A DNA stretch of 64,000 nucleotides from Serratia ficaria (lineage in GTDB: Bacteria > Pseudomonadota > Gammaproteobacteria > Enterobacterales > Enterobacteriaceae): NCBI RefSeq assembly GCF_900187015.1, contig NZ_LT906479.1:2976001-3040000 (forward strand), in the 5' to 3' direction. Numbering within the stretch: the stretch's first letter is position 1; each line of letters begins with the position of its first letter. Position numbers and translations under genes: made by a program. The notes beneath the pieces were generated by a model that ran no database searches, had not been told where the DNA came from, and worked only from the letters and a program-made list of their open reading frames with translations. Shown here one piece after another: positions 23,134 to 31,791 of the stretch.

Positions 23134-23493
23134 TTACTGGGGAGCGCCGTAGGTGATTTCGCCCGAATTGCAGTTGAGCGTGACATGGTAGGTCGTATCC
23201 AGCCGGGTGCCGCGCACCCTCAGCGGAACCTGCCAAACCTGATCCTTGCCGCTGATGGCGTCGGGGCTAACCCAGGCTATCGGCGTGGCGGTGCCGAGCA
23301 GCTTTTTGTCCGCTTCCCAGCGCGTAATGCGGTTTTGCAGAAAATCGCGCTTCACCTGGGCTGCTACCTCCGCCGGCTGCAAACCGGCGCACTGCGCCAC
23401 CTTGGCGGTGCGCTGTTCCTGCGCCTGCGCCGCCGTCGACAAACCAGCCATGGTCAACAACGCAATGGCCAAACCCAATCCCGTTTTGTTCAT
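23134..23493 (-). CDS. yebF: YebF-family exported protein
   Basis: A 119-residue protein with a Sec signal peptide (GLGLAIALLTMAGLSTAAQA, cleavage before QEQR). The mature part matches E. coli YebF: CAGLQPAEVAAQVKRDFLQNR, then WVSPDAISGKD and a second Cys near the C-terminus (VTLNCNSG), giving the single disulfide of the family. E. coli YebF is notable for being released to the medium through outer-membrane porins; a major porin gene lies about 31 kb away in this window. The native function is unknown. Confidence 0.9.
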   Translation of the reverse strand: MNKTGLGLAIALLTMAGLSTAAQAQEQRTAKVAQCAGLQPAEVAAQVKRDFLQNRITRWEADKKLLGTATPIAWVSPDAISGKDQVWQVPLRVRGTRLDTTYHVTLNCNSGEITYGAPQ

Positions 23494-23563
23494 ATGCCCT
23501 CCAGTTGTGATTGACGCTATCCAGGGGCGCCGGCCCCGGGTTCACAGGCGGACGGGCGGAGGA

Positions 23564-23872
23564 TCAGCGTTTGGCAAAAGTGATGACAAACAGCTCATCC
23601 ACCCCGGGATAGATTTCCTCGATCACCCGCTTCAACTCGCCGAGCGACATATTTTCCTGCTGTGCATGTTGTTCCGTCAGCGCATCCAGGCGCACCGGCG
23701 CCACCGACGACACCTCGATAAAGCAGAAAAACTCGCCGTCTTCGTTACGGCTTACCCGCAACACTTCACCGGGATGAAAGTGCGATTCGCTGGCGTCCCG
23801 AATGGTGATGGTTTTGAGCCCGGCCAGGATGTCTCGCTCAAAGCGGCTGAAGAAGGTTATTTCACGGCTCAT
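23564..23872 (-). CDS. yqfB: ASCH-domain N4-acetylcytidine amidohydrolase
   Basis: A 102-residue ASCH-fold protein beginning [26 protein letters not shown], which matches E. coli YqfB, an amidohydrolase that removes acetyl groups from N4-acetylcytidine. The catalytic Lys is expected in GLKTITIRD and the Glu in the later [10 protein letters not shown] segment. The start is set at MSREI with GATCTAAA upstream; the longer frame is not conserved. It lies between yebF and yebG; in E. coli yqfB is elsewhere. Confidence 0.9.
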   Translation of the reverse strand: MSREITFFSRFERDILAGLKTITIRDASESHFHPGEVLRVSRNEDGEFFCFIEVSSVAPVRLDALTEQHAQQENMSLGELKRVIEEIYPGVDELFVITFAKR

Positions 23873-23911
23873 TTTAGATCCTTTTTCATCACAACACCGC
23901 AACATAAGTCA

Positions 23912-24235
23912 TTATGCCGCCTGCTTTTCTGACGCAGACCCCTCTTTTGGGTCAGCAAGGTTTTTTTCCGCTTTCGCTTTAGCCGGCTTTTTGACGCTTT
24001 CCGGCGGCGCCGCGCCGCGCAGGATCTGCGCCAGGGCGTCTTTGTTCTCAGCCAGGAAGAAGCCGAGGCCTTCGCGCTGCTCGTCGTCCAGACTCAGCGG
24101 CGCTTGCTGCAGCCAGTCGCCGAGGTTGTCGGCCAAATCCAGCATCTTGTCGTAGGCGTCGGCTTCTTTCTTGCTTGCGAAAGTCATTTTTTCCTCACCG
24201 TTTCTCACCACCACATATTTTACTTCAACCGCCAT
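23912..24235 (-). CDS. yebG: DNA damage-inducible protein YebG
   Basis: A 107-residue SOS-regulated protein of unknown function. It starts MAVEVKYVVVRNGEEKMTFASKKEAD, typical of YebG, and has a Lys/Ala/Pro-rich C-terminal tail longer than that of E. coli YebG (96 residues). A near-consensus LexA box lies about 25 bases upstream, so it should be induced by DNA damage. Confidence 0.95.
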   Translation of the reverse strand: MAVEVKYVVVRNGEEKMTFASKKEADAYDKMLDLADNLGDWLQQAPLSLDDEQREGLGFFLAENKDALAQILRGAAPPESVKKPAKAKAEKNLADPKEGSASEKQAA

Positions 24236-24260
24236 GCGTGCGTCCTCAAAGGTACGAAAT

Positions 24261-24280
24261 TACTGTACATAAAACCAGTA
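24261..24280 (-). promoter_or_regulatory. LexA (SOS) box of yebG
   Basis: TACTGTACATAAAACCAGTA fits the LexA consensus TACTGT-N8-ACAGTA: CTG and CAG are spaced by exactly 10 bases, with TA flanks on both sides. It sits directly upstream of yebG, a known SOS gene in E. coli. Confidence 0.88.
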
Positions 24281-24324
24281 TAAAATGATTTCAGGCGGGG
24301 AGCAAGCCGCTCCCCGACCCGGCG

Positions 24325-25707
24325 TTATTTCAACAAACGCACCTTGCAGCTTTTGCCTTTGATTTTACCCTGCTGCAGCTGTTGCATCGCCTTACGGGCG
24401 CTGGCCTTGCGGATCGCCACGTAGGCATGCACCGGGAACATGTCGATCTTGCCCACTTCCGCCGCCGTCAGGCCGGCGTCGCCGGTCAGCGCGCCCAGGA
24501 TGTCGCCGGGGCGAATTTTCGCCTTGCGGCCACCGTCGATGCACAGCGTGATCATCTCGGCTTCCAGCGGCGTATTGGCCGCCCCGCTCAGCTCAGACAC
24601 CGGCGCCCAATCGACCCGCAGCTGCAGGTATTCCTCGATGGCGTGCGCACGCGCCATTTCCTGCGGCGTGCACAGGCTGATGGCCCGGCCGCTCATGCCG
24701 GCGCGGCCGGTGCGGCCGATGCGGTGAACGTGCACCTCCGGATCGAACGCCAGCTCGTAGTTAACCACCAGCTCCAAATCCTTGATATCCAGCCCGCGCG
24801 CGGCGACGTCGGTCGCTACCAGCACCCGGCAGCTGCGGTTGGCGAAACGCACCAGCACCTGATCGCGGTCGCGCTGTTCCAGATCGCCATGCAGCGCCAG
24901 CGCGCTGATGCCACGCGCCTCCAGCGCTTCAAACACGCTCTGGCAGTCGCGCTTGGTGTTGCAGAACACCACGCAGGAGGACGGCTGAAAATGACGGATC
25001 GCCGAAACCAGCAGCGCCGGGCGCTGATCGCGGGTGGTTTCGTAAAAGCGCTGCTCGATGGTCGGCAGGTCTTCGTCACCGTCCACTTCCACATTCAAAG
25101 GGTCGCGCTGCACCCGCGCGCTGATGCGCTCAATGCCGGTCGGATAGGTGGCGGAAAACAGCAGGGTCTGACGCTGCGGCGGCGTATAGCCGATCACGTC
25201 GTCGATGTCGTCGGCGAACCCCATGTCCAGCATGCGGTCGGCTTCGTCCAGCACCAGCACCTTCAGTTCATCCAGCACCAGCGTTTTCTTGCGCAAGTGC
25301 TCCTGAATGCGGCCTGGCGTGCCCACCACGATATGCGGCGCATGCACCAGCGAGTCGAGCTGCGGGCCCATCGGCTGGCCGCCGCACAGAGTCAGTATTT
25401 TGATGTTCTGGGTGAAGCGCGCCAGGCGGCGCAGCTCTTTGCTCACCTGGTCAGCCAGCTCGCGCGTCGGGCACAGGATCAAGGCCTGGGCGGCGACCTG
25501 GCCGACGTTGATTTTGTCCAGCAGGCCGATGCCGAACGCCGCCGTTTTACCGCTGCCGGTTTTTGCCTTGGCGCGCACGTCCCGCCCTTGCAGGATGGCG
25601 GGCAGCGCGGCGGCCTGCACCGGCGTCATTTCGGCATACCCCAGTTCGTTGAGGTTGGCCAACTGTGCGGCTGGCAGCGGCAGGGAAGAAAAAGAAACTG
25701 TGCTCAC
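24325..25707 (-). CDS. dbpA: ATP-dependent RNA helicase DbpA
   Basis: DEAD-box helicase of 460 residues that acts in 50S ribosome assembly by binding hairpin 92 of 23S rRNA. It has the Q motif (GYAEMTPVQ), Walker A AKTGSGKT near residue 50, the DEAD box VLDEADRML near 155, SAT and HRIGRTGR. The C-terminal RNA-recognition domain (about 385-460, ending KGKSCKVRLLK) gives the rRNA specificity that marks DbpA. Confidence 0.97.
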   Translation of the reverse strand: MSTVSFSSLPLPAAQLANLNELGYAEMTPVQAAALPAILQGRDVRAKAKTGSGKTAAFGIGLLDKINVGQVAAQALILCPTRELADQVSKELRRLARFTQNIKILTLCGGQPMGPQLDSLVHAPHIVVGTPGRIQEHLRKKTLVLDELKVLVLDEADRMLDMGFADDIDDVIGYTPPQRQTLLFSATYPTGIERISARVQRDPLNVEVDGDEDLPTIEQRFYETTRDQRPALLVSAIRHFQPSSCVVFCNTKRDCQSVFEALEARGISALALHGDLEQRDRDQVLVRFANRSCRVLVATDVAARGLDIKDLELVVNYELAFDPEVHVHRIGRTGRAGMSGRAISLCTPQEMARAHAIEEYLQLRVDWAPVSELSGAANTPLEAEMITLCIDGGRKAKIRPGDILGALTGDAGLTAAEVGKIDMFPVHAYVAIRKASARKAMQQLQQGKIKGKSCKVRLLK

Positions 25708-25813
25708 GGCGATAACTCTTATATGGCGAATGGAATGGCGGCGCGCCCGCGGGCAGGCGCCGAATCAACCGCAGATGATAACAGAGATAGGCCGGGTTAC
25801 GGGCTTCAGGCAT

Positions 25814-25840
25814 AAAAAAACCCGCCGGCGGCGGGTTTTT
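25814..25840. terminator. Terminator downstream of the cold-shock gene
   Basis: CCCGCC and GGCGGG pair around GGC, with seven A on the left and five T on the right. It ends the leftward cold-shock transcript before dbpA. Confidence 0.9.
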
Positions 25841-25854
25841 CGGCAGCGGCGTCG

Positions 25855-26064
25855 TTAAATGGCGACGACGTCGGCTGCGGCCGGGCCACGTTGGCTGTCC
25901 TGGATGGAGAACTCGACCTGCTGGCCTTCCGCCAGCGTTTTGAACCCCTCGCTGACGATAGCGGAGAAATGAACGAAAACGTCCTTGGAGCCGTCGGCCG
26001 GGGTGATGAAACCGAAGCCCTTGCTTTCGTTGAACCATTTAACGTGACCGGTGATCTTAGCCAT
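25855..26064 (-). CDS. CspA-family cold-shock protein
   Basis: A 69-residue single cold-shock domain with both RNA-binding motifs: KGFGFI (RNP1) and VFVHFSAI (RNP2). It acts as an RNA chaperone. The start is [14 protein letters not shown], with AAAGGA upstream. It is a paralogue of cspC elsewhere in this window but differs after residue 35 ([30 protein letters not shown]). I cannot assign it to a particular Csp number. The 270-base upstream gap would fit a moderate 5' UTR. Confidence 0.94.
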   Translation of the reverse strand: MAKITGHVKWFNESKGFGFITPADGSKDVFVHFSAIVSEGFKTLAEGQQVEFSIQDSQRGPAAADVVAI

Positions 26065-26264
26065 TTGTCTTTCCTTTACTTGATAAACCTGCCTTAACGG
26101 CACTCAGGCGCGAAAGCCCTAGCATATGTAGGCCTTCTTTCGCCGTCGATCATTAACGCATAATCATCTGTACGGAGCAAATGTTTTTGTTTGTTATAAA
26201 AACAGCGAGTTAGCAATTCCCCTTGCGCCGTTCCAGCCGTTTTCCCTTCGCTCGGCGGCTGCAT

Positions 26265-26280
26265 GCGCAATCGTTTTCGT
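26265..26280 (+). promoter_or_regulatory. PurR operator of purT
   Basis: GCGCAATCGTTTTCGT matches 14 of 16 positions of the PurR operator ACGCAAACGTTTTCGT and lies about 57 bases before the purT start, where repression by purine-loaded PurR is expected from E. coli. Confidence 0.85.
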
Positions 26281-26336
26281 ATATACTCGCCGCCGATTGT
26301 CAGACCGCTCAACTTTCACGATCCAGGTACGAGACT

Positions 26337-27515
26337 ATGTTAACGATTGGAACCGCCCTGCGCCCGTCCGCCACCCGCGTTATGCTGCTCGGCTCCGGCG
26401 AGCTGGGTAAAGAAGTCGCCATTGAATGCCAGCGCTTGGGGCTGGAAGTGATCGCCGTCGATCGCTACGCCGACGCGCCCGCCATGCATGTGGCGCACCG
26501 CAGCCACGTCATCAATATGCTCGATGGCGCCGCGCTCAAGGCACTGATTGAACGGGAACGCCCCGATTACATCGTGCCGGAAATAGAGGCCATCGCCACC
26601 GACATGCTGGTTGAGCTGGAGCAACAGGGCCACCGCGTGGTGCCCTGCGCCGAAGCGACCCGCCTGACCATGAACCGTGAAGGCATTCGGCGCCTGGCGG
26701 CGGAAACCCTCGGCCTGCCCACCTCCCGCTATCGCTTTGCCGACGGCGAGGCCGATTTCCATCAGGCGATAGCGCACATCGGCTATCCGTGCATCGTCAA
26801 GCCGGTCATGAGTTCGTCCGGCAAGGGGCAAAGCCTGATCCGCGGCCCGGAGCAGTTGAAAACCGCCTGGGATTACGCCCAACAGGGCGGGCGCGCCGGC
26901 GGCGGCCGGGTGATCGTCGAAGGTCTGGTGAAGTTTGACTTCGAGATTACCCTGCTGACGCTCAGCGCCGTGGATGGCGTGCATTTCTGCGCCCCTATCG
27001 GGCACCGCCAGGAAGACGGCGACTATCGCGAGTCCTGGCAGCCGCAGTCGATGTCCGATCTGGCCCTGAGCCGCGCCCAGGCTATTGCGGAGCAAGTGGT
27101 GAAGGCGCTGGGCGGATTCGGCCTGTTCGGCGTAGAGCTGTTCGTTTGCGGCGATGAGGTGATCTTCAGCGAGGTGTCACCGCGCCCGCACGATACCGGC
27201 ATGGTGACGCTGATTTCCCAGAACCTGTCGGAATTCGCGCTGCACGTTCGCGCCTTCCTCGGCCTGCCGGTTGGCGCAATCCGCCAGTTCGGCCCCTCCG
27301 CCTCGGCGGTGATCCTGCCGCAAATGACCAGCACCGACCTGCGTTTTGGCGGCCTGGACCGCGCGCTGAGCGGATATAATCAGCTGCGCTTATTCGGCAA
27401 ACCGGAGATTCAGGGGCAGCGCCGCATGGGCGTGGCGCTGGCGACGGCGGAAACGGTGGAACAAGCGGTGGAAATGGCCAAGCAGGCAGCCGCTGCGGTC
27501 ACGCTCGAAGGGTAA
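26337..27515 (+). CDS. purT: Formate-dependent GAR transformylase PurT
   Basis: ATP-grasp enzyme that formylates glycinamide ribonucleotide with formate and ATP, the folate-independent route of purine synthesis. At 392 residues it matches E. coli. Seen are the N-terminal [19 protein letters not shown], the ATP-grasp [13 protein letters not shown] loop and the metal/phosphate-binding [14 protein letters not shown]. The start is the ATG of [12 protein letters not shown] PurR box upstream supports purine control. Confidence 0.97.
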   Translation: MLTIGTALRPSATRVMLLGSGELGKEVAIECQRLGLEVIAVDRYADAPAMHVAHRSHVINMLDGAALKALIERERPDYIVPEIEAIATDMLVELEQQGHRVVPCAEATRLTMNREGIRRLAAETLGLPTSRYRFADGEADFHQAIAHIGYPCIVKPVMSSSGKGQSLIRGPEQLKTAWDYAQQGGRAGGGRVIVEGLVKFDFEITLLTLSAVDGVHFCAPIGHRQEDGDYRESWQPQSMSDLALSRAQAIAEQVVKALGGFGLFGVELFVCGDEVIFSEVSPRPHDTGMVTLISQNLSEFALHVRAFLGLPVGAIRQFGPSASAVILPQMTSTDLRFGGLDRALSGYNQLRLFGKPEIQGQRRMGVALATAETVEQAVEMAKQAAAAVTLEG

Positions 27516-27523
27516 TGTCAGCG

Positions 27524-27545
27524 GGCCGGTTTTCCGGCCCTTTTG
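27524..27545 (+). terminator. Intrinsic terminator of purT
   Basis: GGGCCGG and CCGGCCC form a 7-bp stem with a TTTT loop and a TTTT tail, right after the purT stop. Confidence 0.88.
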
Positions 27546-27548
27546 ACA

Positions 27549-27791
27549 TCAATAGTTTTCGTCTTCTTCATCGTTGTCATCGGCCTGCTCGTCGGGCCGT
27601 GCTTCATACTCTTCTTCATCTTCGTCATCGAACAACGCCGAAACCGGGTCACCCTGATGCTTTTCGCGGATTTCCTGCGCGACGCGGGCGATGGCTTCAC
27701 CGCTGCTCATGCCCTGTTCCATCAGTTGATGAATGCGCTCCGCCGCTGCCTGTTGCTCTGCGTGGCTCAGTGATGGCATACCTGCAAGCAT
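27549..27791 (-). CDS. yoaH: UPF0181 family protein YoaH
   Basis: An 80-residue UPF0181 protein. The N-terminal two thirds match E. coli YoaH ([36 protein letters not shown]), and the C-terminus is a very acidic Asp/Glu-rich tail, longer than in E. coli (59 residues). Function unknown. The start is the ATG of MLAGMPS, with TGGAG upstream. In E. coli it lies next to pabB; here a glycosyltransferase gene intervenes. Confidence 0.88.
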   Translation of the reverse strand: MLAGMPSLSHAEQQAAAERIHQLMEQGMSSGEAIARVAQEIREKHQGDPVSALFDDEDEEEYEARPDEQADDNDEEDENY

Positions 27792-27858
27792 GTGTTTTTC
27801 TCCAGCAAAATGGAGGGGGAGTATACGCCTTAAAACGGCAGATCCCAATGCTTGTGAT

Positions 27859-28860
27859 TCAGGCGGGCTGCGAGCAGCCGCTGCGGCCGTGCCACTGCTT
27901 CAGACGGTGTCGCCACAGCATGACATGCCAGCCTTGCTTGATGCCGCGCGCATTGGCGGCCATTGCCTTGTCGATGCCGCGCCGGTAGAACTCTTCGGTT
28001 ATCCGGCACTGCGCCGTCAGCTCCGGCTCGCGGCGGATGCTGTGGCAGATGCCCAGCGCTTCGCGGGCGATCTGCCAGTGGAACGCCGGGCGAAGATCGA
28101 TTTTGTCCGCATAGCGGTGGTTGAGCTGCGTCAGCATTTCGACGATCTTCATGTAATGACGCTGATATTGCACATTGGCGTTGCCGGTACGGCGGCGGTT
28201 GCTGATCGACCGATCGTGCACCCGCTGCCGGTACAGCGGTTTACTCAGGTATTTGACCCGCTGCGCATTGAACATCACTTCGGTAGTCCAGGGTATATCC
28301 TGATGATGCAGACCCGGTTCAAAATACAGCCGATGTTGTTTGATAAAATCAAGACGATATATCGCCAGCCACACCACGTGAATAAACCGGCGCGACTTCA
28401 GCGCCCGCTCGAACCACTGTACGCCGTCGATCACCGCCGTGCTGCTCAACCGCTGCGCTGGGAATATCGGCTTAAGCTCATCCTGGCTGGCGAAATAGCG
28501 CTCGCCGTTGCACTGCATAACATCTAATTGATGTTTTTCCGCCTGCTCCAGCAGCGTGGAATACATCTCCGGCGCCAATAAATCATCCGCGTCCGGAAAC
28601 GCCACGTATTTTCCCCGGGCGATGGCCAGGCCGGCATTGCGCGCATTGGACACCCCGGCGTTGGCCTGATCGATCACCCTGATATGCGGGTGTTGGGCCG
28701 CGTAACGGTGGGCAATATCGCCGGAGCCGTCGGTGGAACCATCATTGACGATGATCACCTCCAGCCGGCGCTCATGCTGCGCCAGCAGCGAGGCCAGGAA
28801 AGGTTCGAACAGCGATCCCGCATTATGCAGCGGGACGATGACGCTCAGCATTAACGACAT
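27859..28860 (-). CDS. Family 2 glycosyltransferase
   Basis: A 333-residue GT-A glycosyltransferase. The N-terminus [20 protein letters not shown] and [13 protein letters not shown] are the nucleotide-sugar-binding landmarks, and the DXD-type motif is FPDADDLL near residue 90. The C-terminal third is basic and resembles LPS-core or capsule glycosyltransferases in general shape. No other envelope-sugar genes are nearby, so the acceptor is unknown; it is an orphan between yoaH and pabB, which are close neighbours in E. coli. Confidence 0.87.
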   Translation of the reverse strand: MSLMLSVIVPLHNAGSLFEPFLASLLAQHERRLEVIIVNDGSTDGSGDIAHRYAAQHPHIRVIDQANAGVSNARNAGLAIARGKYVAFPDADDLLAPEMYSTLLEQAEKHQLDVMQCNGERYFASQDELKPIFPAQRLSSTAVIDGVQWFERALKSRRFIHVVWLAIYRLDFIKQHRLYFEPGLHHQDIPWTTEVMFNAQRVKYLSKPLYRQRVHDRSISNRRRTGNANVQYQRHYMKIVEMLTQLNHRYADKIDLRPAFHWQIAREALGICHSIRREPELTAQCRITEEFYRRGIDKAMAANARGIKQGWHVMLWRHRLKQWHGRSGCSQPA

Positions 28861-28908
28861 GGTCAGCTCTTCAATAATGTGACGAATTAATTTTATTTCT
28901 TAGCGATA

Positions 28909-29088
28909 TCAATGCATTTTAGAATGCAGCGTCGCGCCGAAATAATGCCCCAGGCTTTTCAACGGATGCCTGAATGCGCGTTGGCTGATTTTGTCTTTTT
29001 GTGCGCAAGCGCCGCAGAGACATGAATGAACAGTTGCATGGTCAGCGGATTCGTCTATCCACAGACCGCATTTTCGACAGAAAGACAT
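28909..29088 (-). CDS. Putative 59-residue zinc-ribbon protein
   Basis: A short ORF beginning MSFCRKCGLWIDES and containing a second Cys cluster (CLCGAC), which together can bind one zinc ion. The C-terminus is basic. The start chosen has GGGGGC upstream; two earlier in-frame starts would add up to 12 residues. It lies in the gap between the glycosyltransferase and pabB. I know no homologue; the paired Cys motifs argue against a chance ORF. Confidence 0.55.
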   Translation of the reverse strand: MSFCRKCGLWIDESADHATVHSCLCGACAQKDKISQRAFRHPLKSLGHYFGATLHSKMH

Positions 29089-29395
29089 AGCTGCCCCCAT
29101 TCGTTTGATGACGAACTGAAACAATAATAAGATGAAATTAATAGATTAATTTTTTTATAATTTCCGGCAGGGAACGCCGATAGATAAATATGACGCTGGC
29201 AACCGGACTTATTAATTTTTAGCATATTGAATTACGGTTAATGGCGCAAAAAATGCTTCGTCGCCAGATTGTTCAATTGCCGTTGATGTGAGCTGTGCTT
29301 GGCGTCGCGCACGACGAGGCATGCGCGCAACGGCCGACTATGGCAGAATAGCCGGCAGACACCGCCGCCTCCGACAGTCAGGTTTATTCAACTCC
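29089..29395. other. Gap upstream of pabB
   Basis: AT-rich from about 29100 to 29230, then mixed composition up to pabB. It presumably contains the divergent promoters of the zinc-ribbon ORF and of pabB. I see no other gene or repeat. Confidence 0.45.
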
Positions 29396-30769
29396 ATGAG
29401 CGTAACCGCCCCAAACGTCAAGTCTTTGCCCTACTCCCGCGGCGCCCTGTTGGCGCTCTTCGCCCCGCTCGCCCACCAGCCCTGGGCGATGCTGCTGCAC
29501 TCGGGATTTGCCGAACATTCCCACAATCGTTTCGACATTCTGGTCGCGGAGCCCAACGTCACGCTGACCACCCGCGGCCAGGTCACCGAGATCCGCCAGG
29601 GCGACAGCCGGCAACAATCCGCCGAGGATCCTTTTAGCCTGCTGCAGCAACAGCTGGCGGCGCAAGGGTGGCGGCCGCCTTTCAATGCCGACCTGCCGTT
29701 CCAGGGCGGCGCACTGGGATTGTTCGGTTACGATCTGGGCCGCAGGATTGAGCCGCTGCCGCAGCTGGCCGCCGCCGACCTGGCGCTGCCGGATATGGCG
29801 ATAGGCCTCTATGACTGGGCGCTGATCGCCGACCATCAACAGCAAAAGCTGACGCTGCTCAGCTATCGGGACGTCGAGCAGCGCTGGCAGTGGCTCAGCC
29901 GGCAGCAGGCCCCCCCGCAGCGGCCGTTCGCCCTGACCGGCGGCTGGCGGGCCAATATGACGCGCCAACAGTACGGTGAGAAATTCCAGCGCATCCAGCA
30001 TTATTTGCGCAGCGGCGACTGCTATCAGATCAATCTGGCGCAGCGCTTTTCCGCCGACTATCAAGGGGATGAATGGCAGGCGTTTCAGCAGCTCAGCGCC
30101 AGCAACCGCGCGCCCTTTTCCGCGTTTCTGCGCCTGCCGGAAAACAGCGTGCTGAGCGTCTCTCCCGAACGTTTTCTTTGGCTGGAGCAACAGCGGATCC
30201 AAACCCGGCCGATCAAAGGCACCCTGCCGCGGCTGGCGGACGCGGCGCAGGACGCCGCGCAGGCCGAGCGGCTGGCGCACTCCCCCAAGGACCGCGCGGA
30301 GAATCTGATGATCGTCGATCTGCTGCGCAACGATATCGGCCGCGTGGCGCTGCCGGGCAGCGTGCGGGTGCCGCAGCTGTTCGCCGTGGAACCCTTCCCG
30401 GCGGTGCATCATTTGGTCAGCACCATCACCGCGACGCTGCCGGAGACCACGCCGGCCACCGACCTGCTGCGCGCCTGCTTCCCCGGCGGCTCGATCACCG
30501 GCGCCCCCAAGGTGCGGGCGATGGCCATCATCGAAGAGCTGGAGCCGCAGCGCCGCAACGCCTACTGCGGCAGCATCGGCTACCTCAGCGCCTGCGGCAC
30601 CATGGACACCAATATCGCCATCCGCACGCTGATCGCCGAAAATGGCCGCATCCATTGCTCCGCCGGCGGCGGCATCGTGGCGGACAGCCAGGAACAGGCG
30701 GAGTATCAGGAAACCTTCGACAAGGTTGGCCGCATTCTGCCGCAGCTTGGGGAGTTTAGCCTGTCGTGA
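29396..30769 (+). CDS. pabB: Aminodeoxychorismate synthase component I
   Basis: Chorismate-binding enzyme that, with the PabA glutaminase, makes 4-amino-4-deoxychorismate for p-aminobenzoate and folate. At 457 residues (E. coli 453) it has the catalytic-domain signatures [23 protein letters not shown] and [21 protein letters not shown]. The active-site Lys is in the PIKGT motif, as in other PabB proteins. The start is the ATG of [11 protein letters not shown]. It overlaps nudL by four bases. Confidence 0.96.
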   Translation: MSVTAPNVKSLPYSRGALLALFAPLAHQPWAMLLHSGFAEHSHNRFDILVAEPNVTLTTRGQVTEIRQGDSRQQSAEDPFSLLQQQLAAQGWRPPFNADLPFQGGALGLFGYDLGRRIEPLPQLAAADLALPDMAIGLYDWALIADHQQQKLTLLSYRDVEQRWQWLSRQQAPPQRPFALTGGWRANMTRQQYGEKFQRIQHYLRSGDCYQINLAQRFSADYQGDEWQAFQQLSASNRAPFSAFLRLPENSVLSVSPERFLWLEQQRIQTRPIKGTLPRLADAAQDAAQAERLAHSPKDRAENLMIVDLLRNDIGRVALPGSVRVPQLFAVEPFPAVHHLVSTITATLPETTPATDLLRACFPGGSITGAPKVRAMAIIEELEPQRRNAYCGSIGYLSACGTMDTNIAIRTLIAENGRIHCSAGGGIVADSQEQAEYQETFDKVGRILPQLGEFSLS

Positions 30770-31344
30770 ACCCACCGAATTATCCGGCCTCGCTGGCCGC
30801 CTTTATCAGCCGTTTCCAGCTGCAGCTGCCGCAGGCATCGCAGATTTCGCACAACGTGCGCCCGGCGGCGGTGCTGATCCCGATTGTTTGCCGCCCGGAG
30901 CCGACGCTGCTGCTGACCCGGCGCGCCGACTCGTTGCGTAAACACGCCGGCCAGGTGGCGTTTCCCGGCGGCAAAACCGACGCCGATGACGGCTCGGCGA
31001 TCGTCACGGCGCTGCGTGAAGCGCAGGAAGAGGTGGCTATCCCGCCGCAGGCCGTCACCGTCATCGGCCAGATGGCGCCGCTCGACAGCAGCACCGGATT
31101 CCAGGTCACGCCGATCGTCGGCCTGATCCCGCCGGAGGTGGAGTTCCACGCCAACGAGGCCGAAGTGGCTGACGTCTTCGAGATGCCGCTGCGCGAAGCC
31201 CTGACGCTATCGCGCTATTATCCGCTGGATATTCACCGCGGCGGCCATACGCACCGCATTTATCTTTCCTGGTATCAAAGCCAGTTCGTGTGGGGGCTCA
31301 CCGCCGCGATCATTCGACGTCTGGCGCAGCAAGTCAGCCTCTGA
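30766..31344 (+). CDS. nudL: CoA diphosphatase NudL
   Basis: Nudix hydrolase of 192 residues predicted to split coenzyme A to phosphopantetheine and 3',5'-ADP. It has the CoA-diphosphatase motif [22 protein letters not shown] followed by the Nudix helix [10 protein letters not shown]. The start codon is GTG overlapping the pabB stop (GTGA), so the pair is coupled. The order pabB-nudL-sdaA matches E. coli. Confidence 0.94.
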   Translation: MNPPNYPASLAAFISRFQLQLPQASQISHNVRPAAVLIPIVCRPEPTLLLTRRADSLRKHAGQVAFPGGKTDADDGSAIVTALREAQEEVAIPPQAVTVIGQMAPLDSSTGFQVTPIVGLIPPEVEFHANEAEVADVFEMPLREALTLSRYYPLDIHRGGHTHRIYLSWYQSQFVWGLTAAIIRRLAQQVSL

Positions 31345-31350
31345 AGTCAA

Positions 31351-31372
31351 TAAAGTGACCTGCATCACAATT
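31351..31372 (+). promoter_or_regulatory. Possible CRP site
   Basis: AAGTGACCTGCATCACAATT contains GTGA-N6-TCACA, one base from the CRP core TGTGA-N6-TCACA. It lies just after nudL and some 150 bases before the likely sdaA promoter, so its target is uncertain. Confidence 0.5.
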
Positions 31373-31517
31373 TAAACCGGTATGCGGCACGCAGCCGCAG
31401 GTAAAGCGATCGCCATCACTTCATCCGTTTGCTTTTTCAACTACCTTGCTGGCTGACACGGTTTTAAAAAAACTGTAAACCCTCTCTTAAACCTTACGAA
31501 ATACCTGTAAAATACTG

Positions 31518-31790
31518 CCGACCGAGATAAACCACTGTCGATACAGGGATTAGGCCGGCGGCGCCCCGCAACGGAAGCCGGCGCGATTACCCTCTGATGG
31601 AATGGGGGCAAAGGACGGTTCCGCGCCCGGCCTGACGCCTGCGGTAATCAGCAAAGAAAGTAACACCAAGGATTATTTTATTTCATGCGAAAAAGGCAGC
31701 CGAACCCGTACGGTGCTTTTACACTATCGCAGTTCCCTGCGCGGTTTTTAACCGCCGCAGCCATAACAATATGCCTCTAAGGAGTTTTAG
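31518..31790 (+). ncRNA. Structured leader of sdaA
   Basis: The 447-base gap before sdaA holds no ORF but several strong potential helices: CTGT/ACAG around 31536, GCCGGC/GCCGGC (31554-31559 with 31577-31582), a closing helix GATTACC/GGTAATC (31585-31591 with 31643-31649), a hairpin with CCG/CGG and A/T arms followed by TTTT near 31692-31720, and GCGGTT/AACCGC near 31740. A TAAAAT -10-like box at about 31509 would give a leader of roughly 270 bases. I cannot match it to a riboswitch class I know. Boundaries are estimates. Confidence 0.45.
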
Positions 31791-31791
31791 C

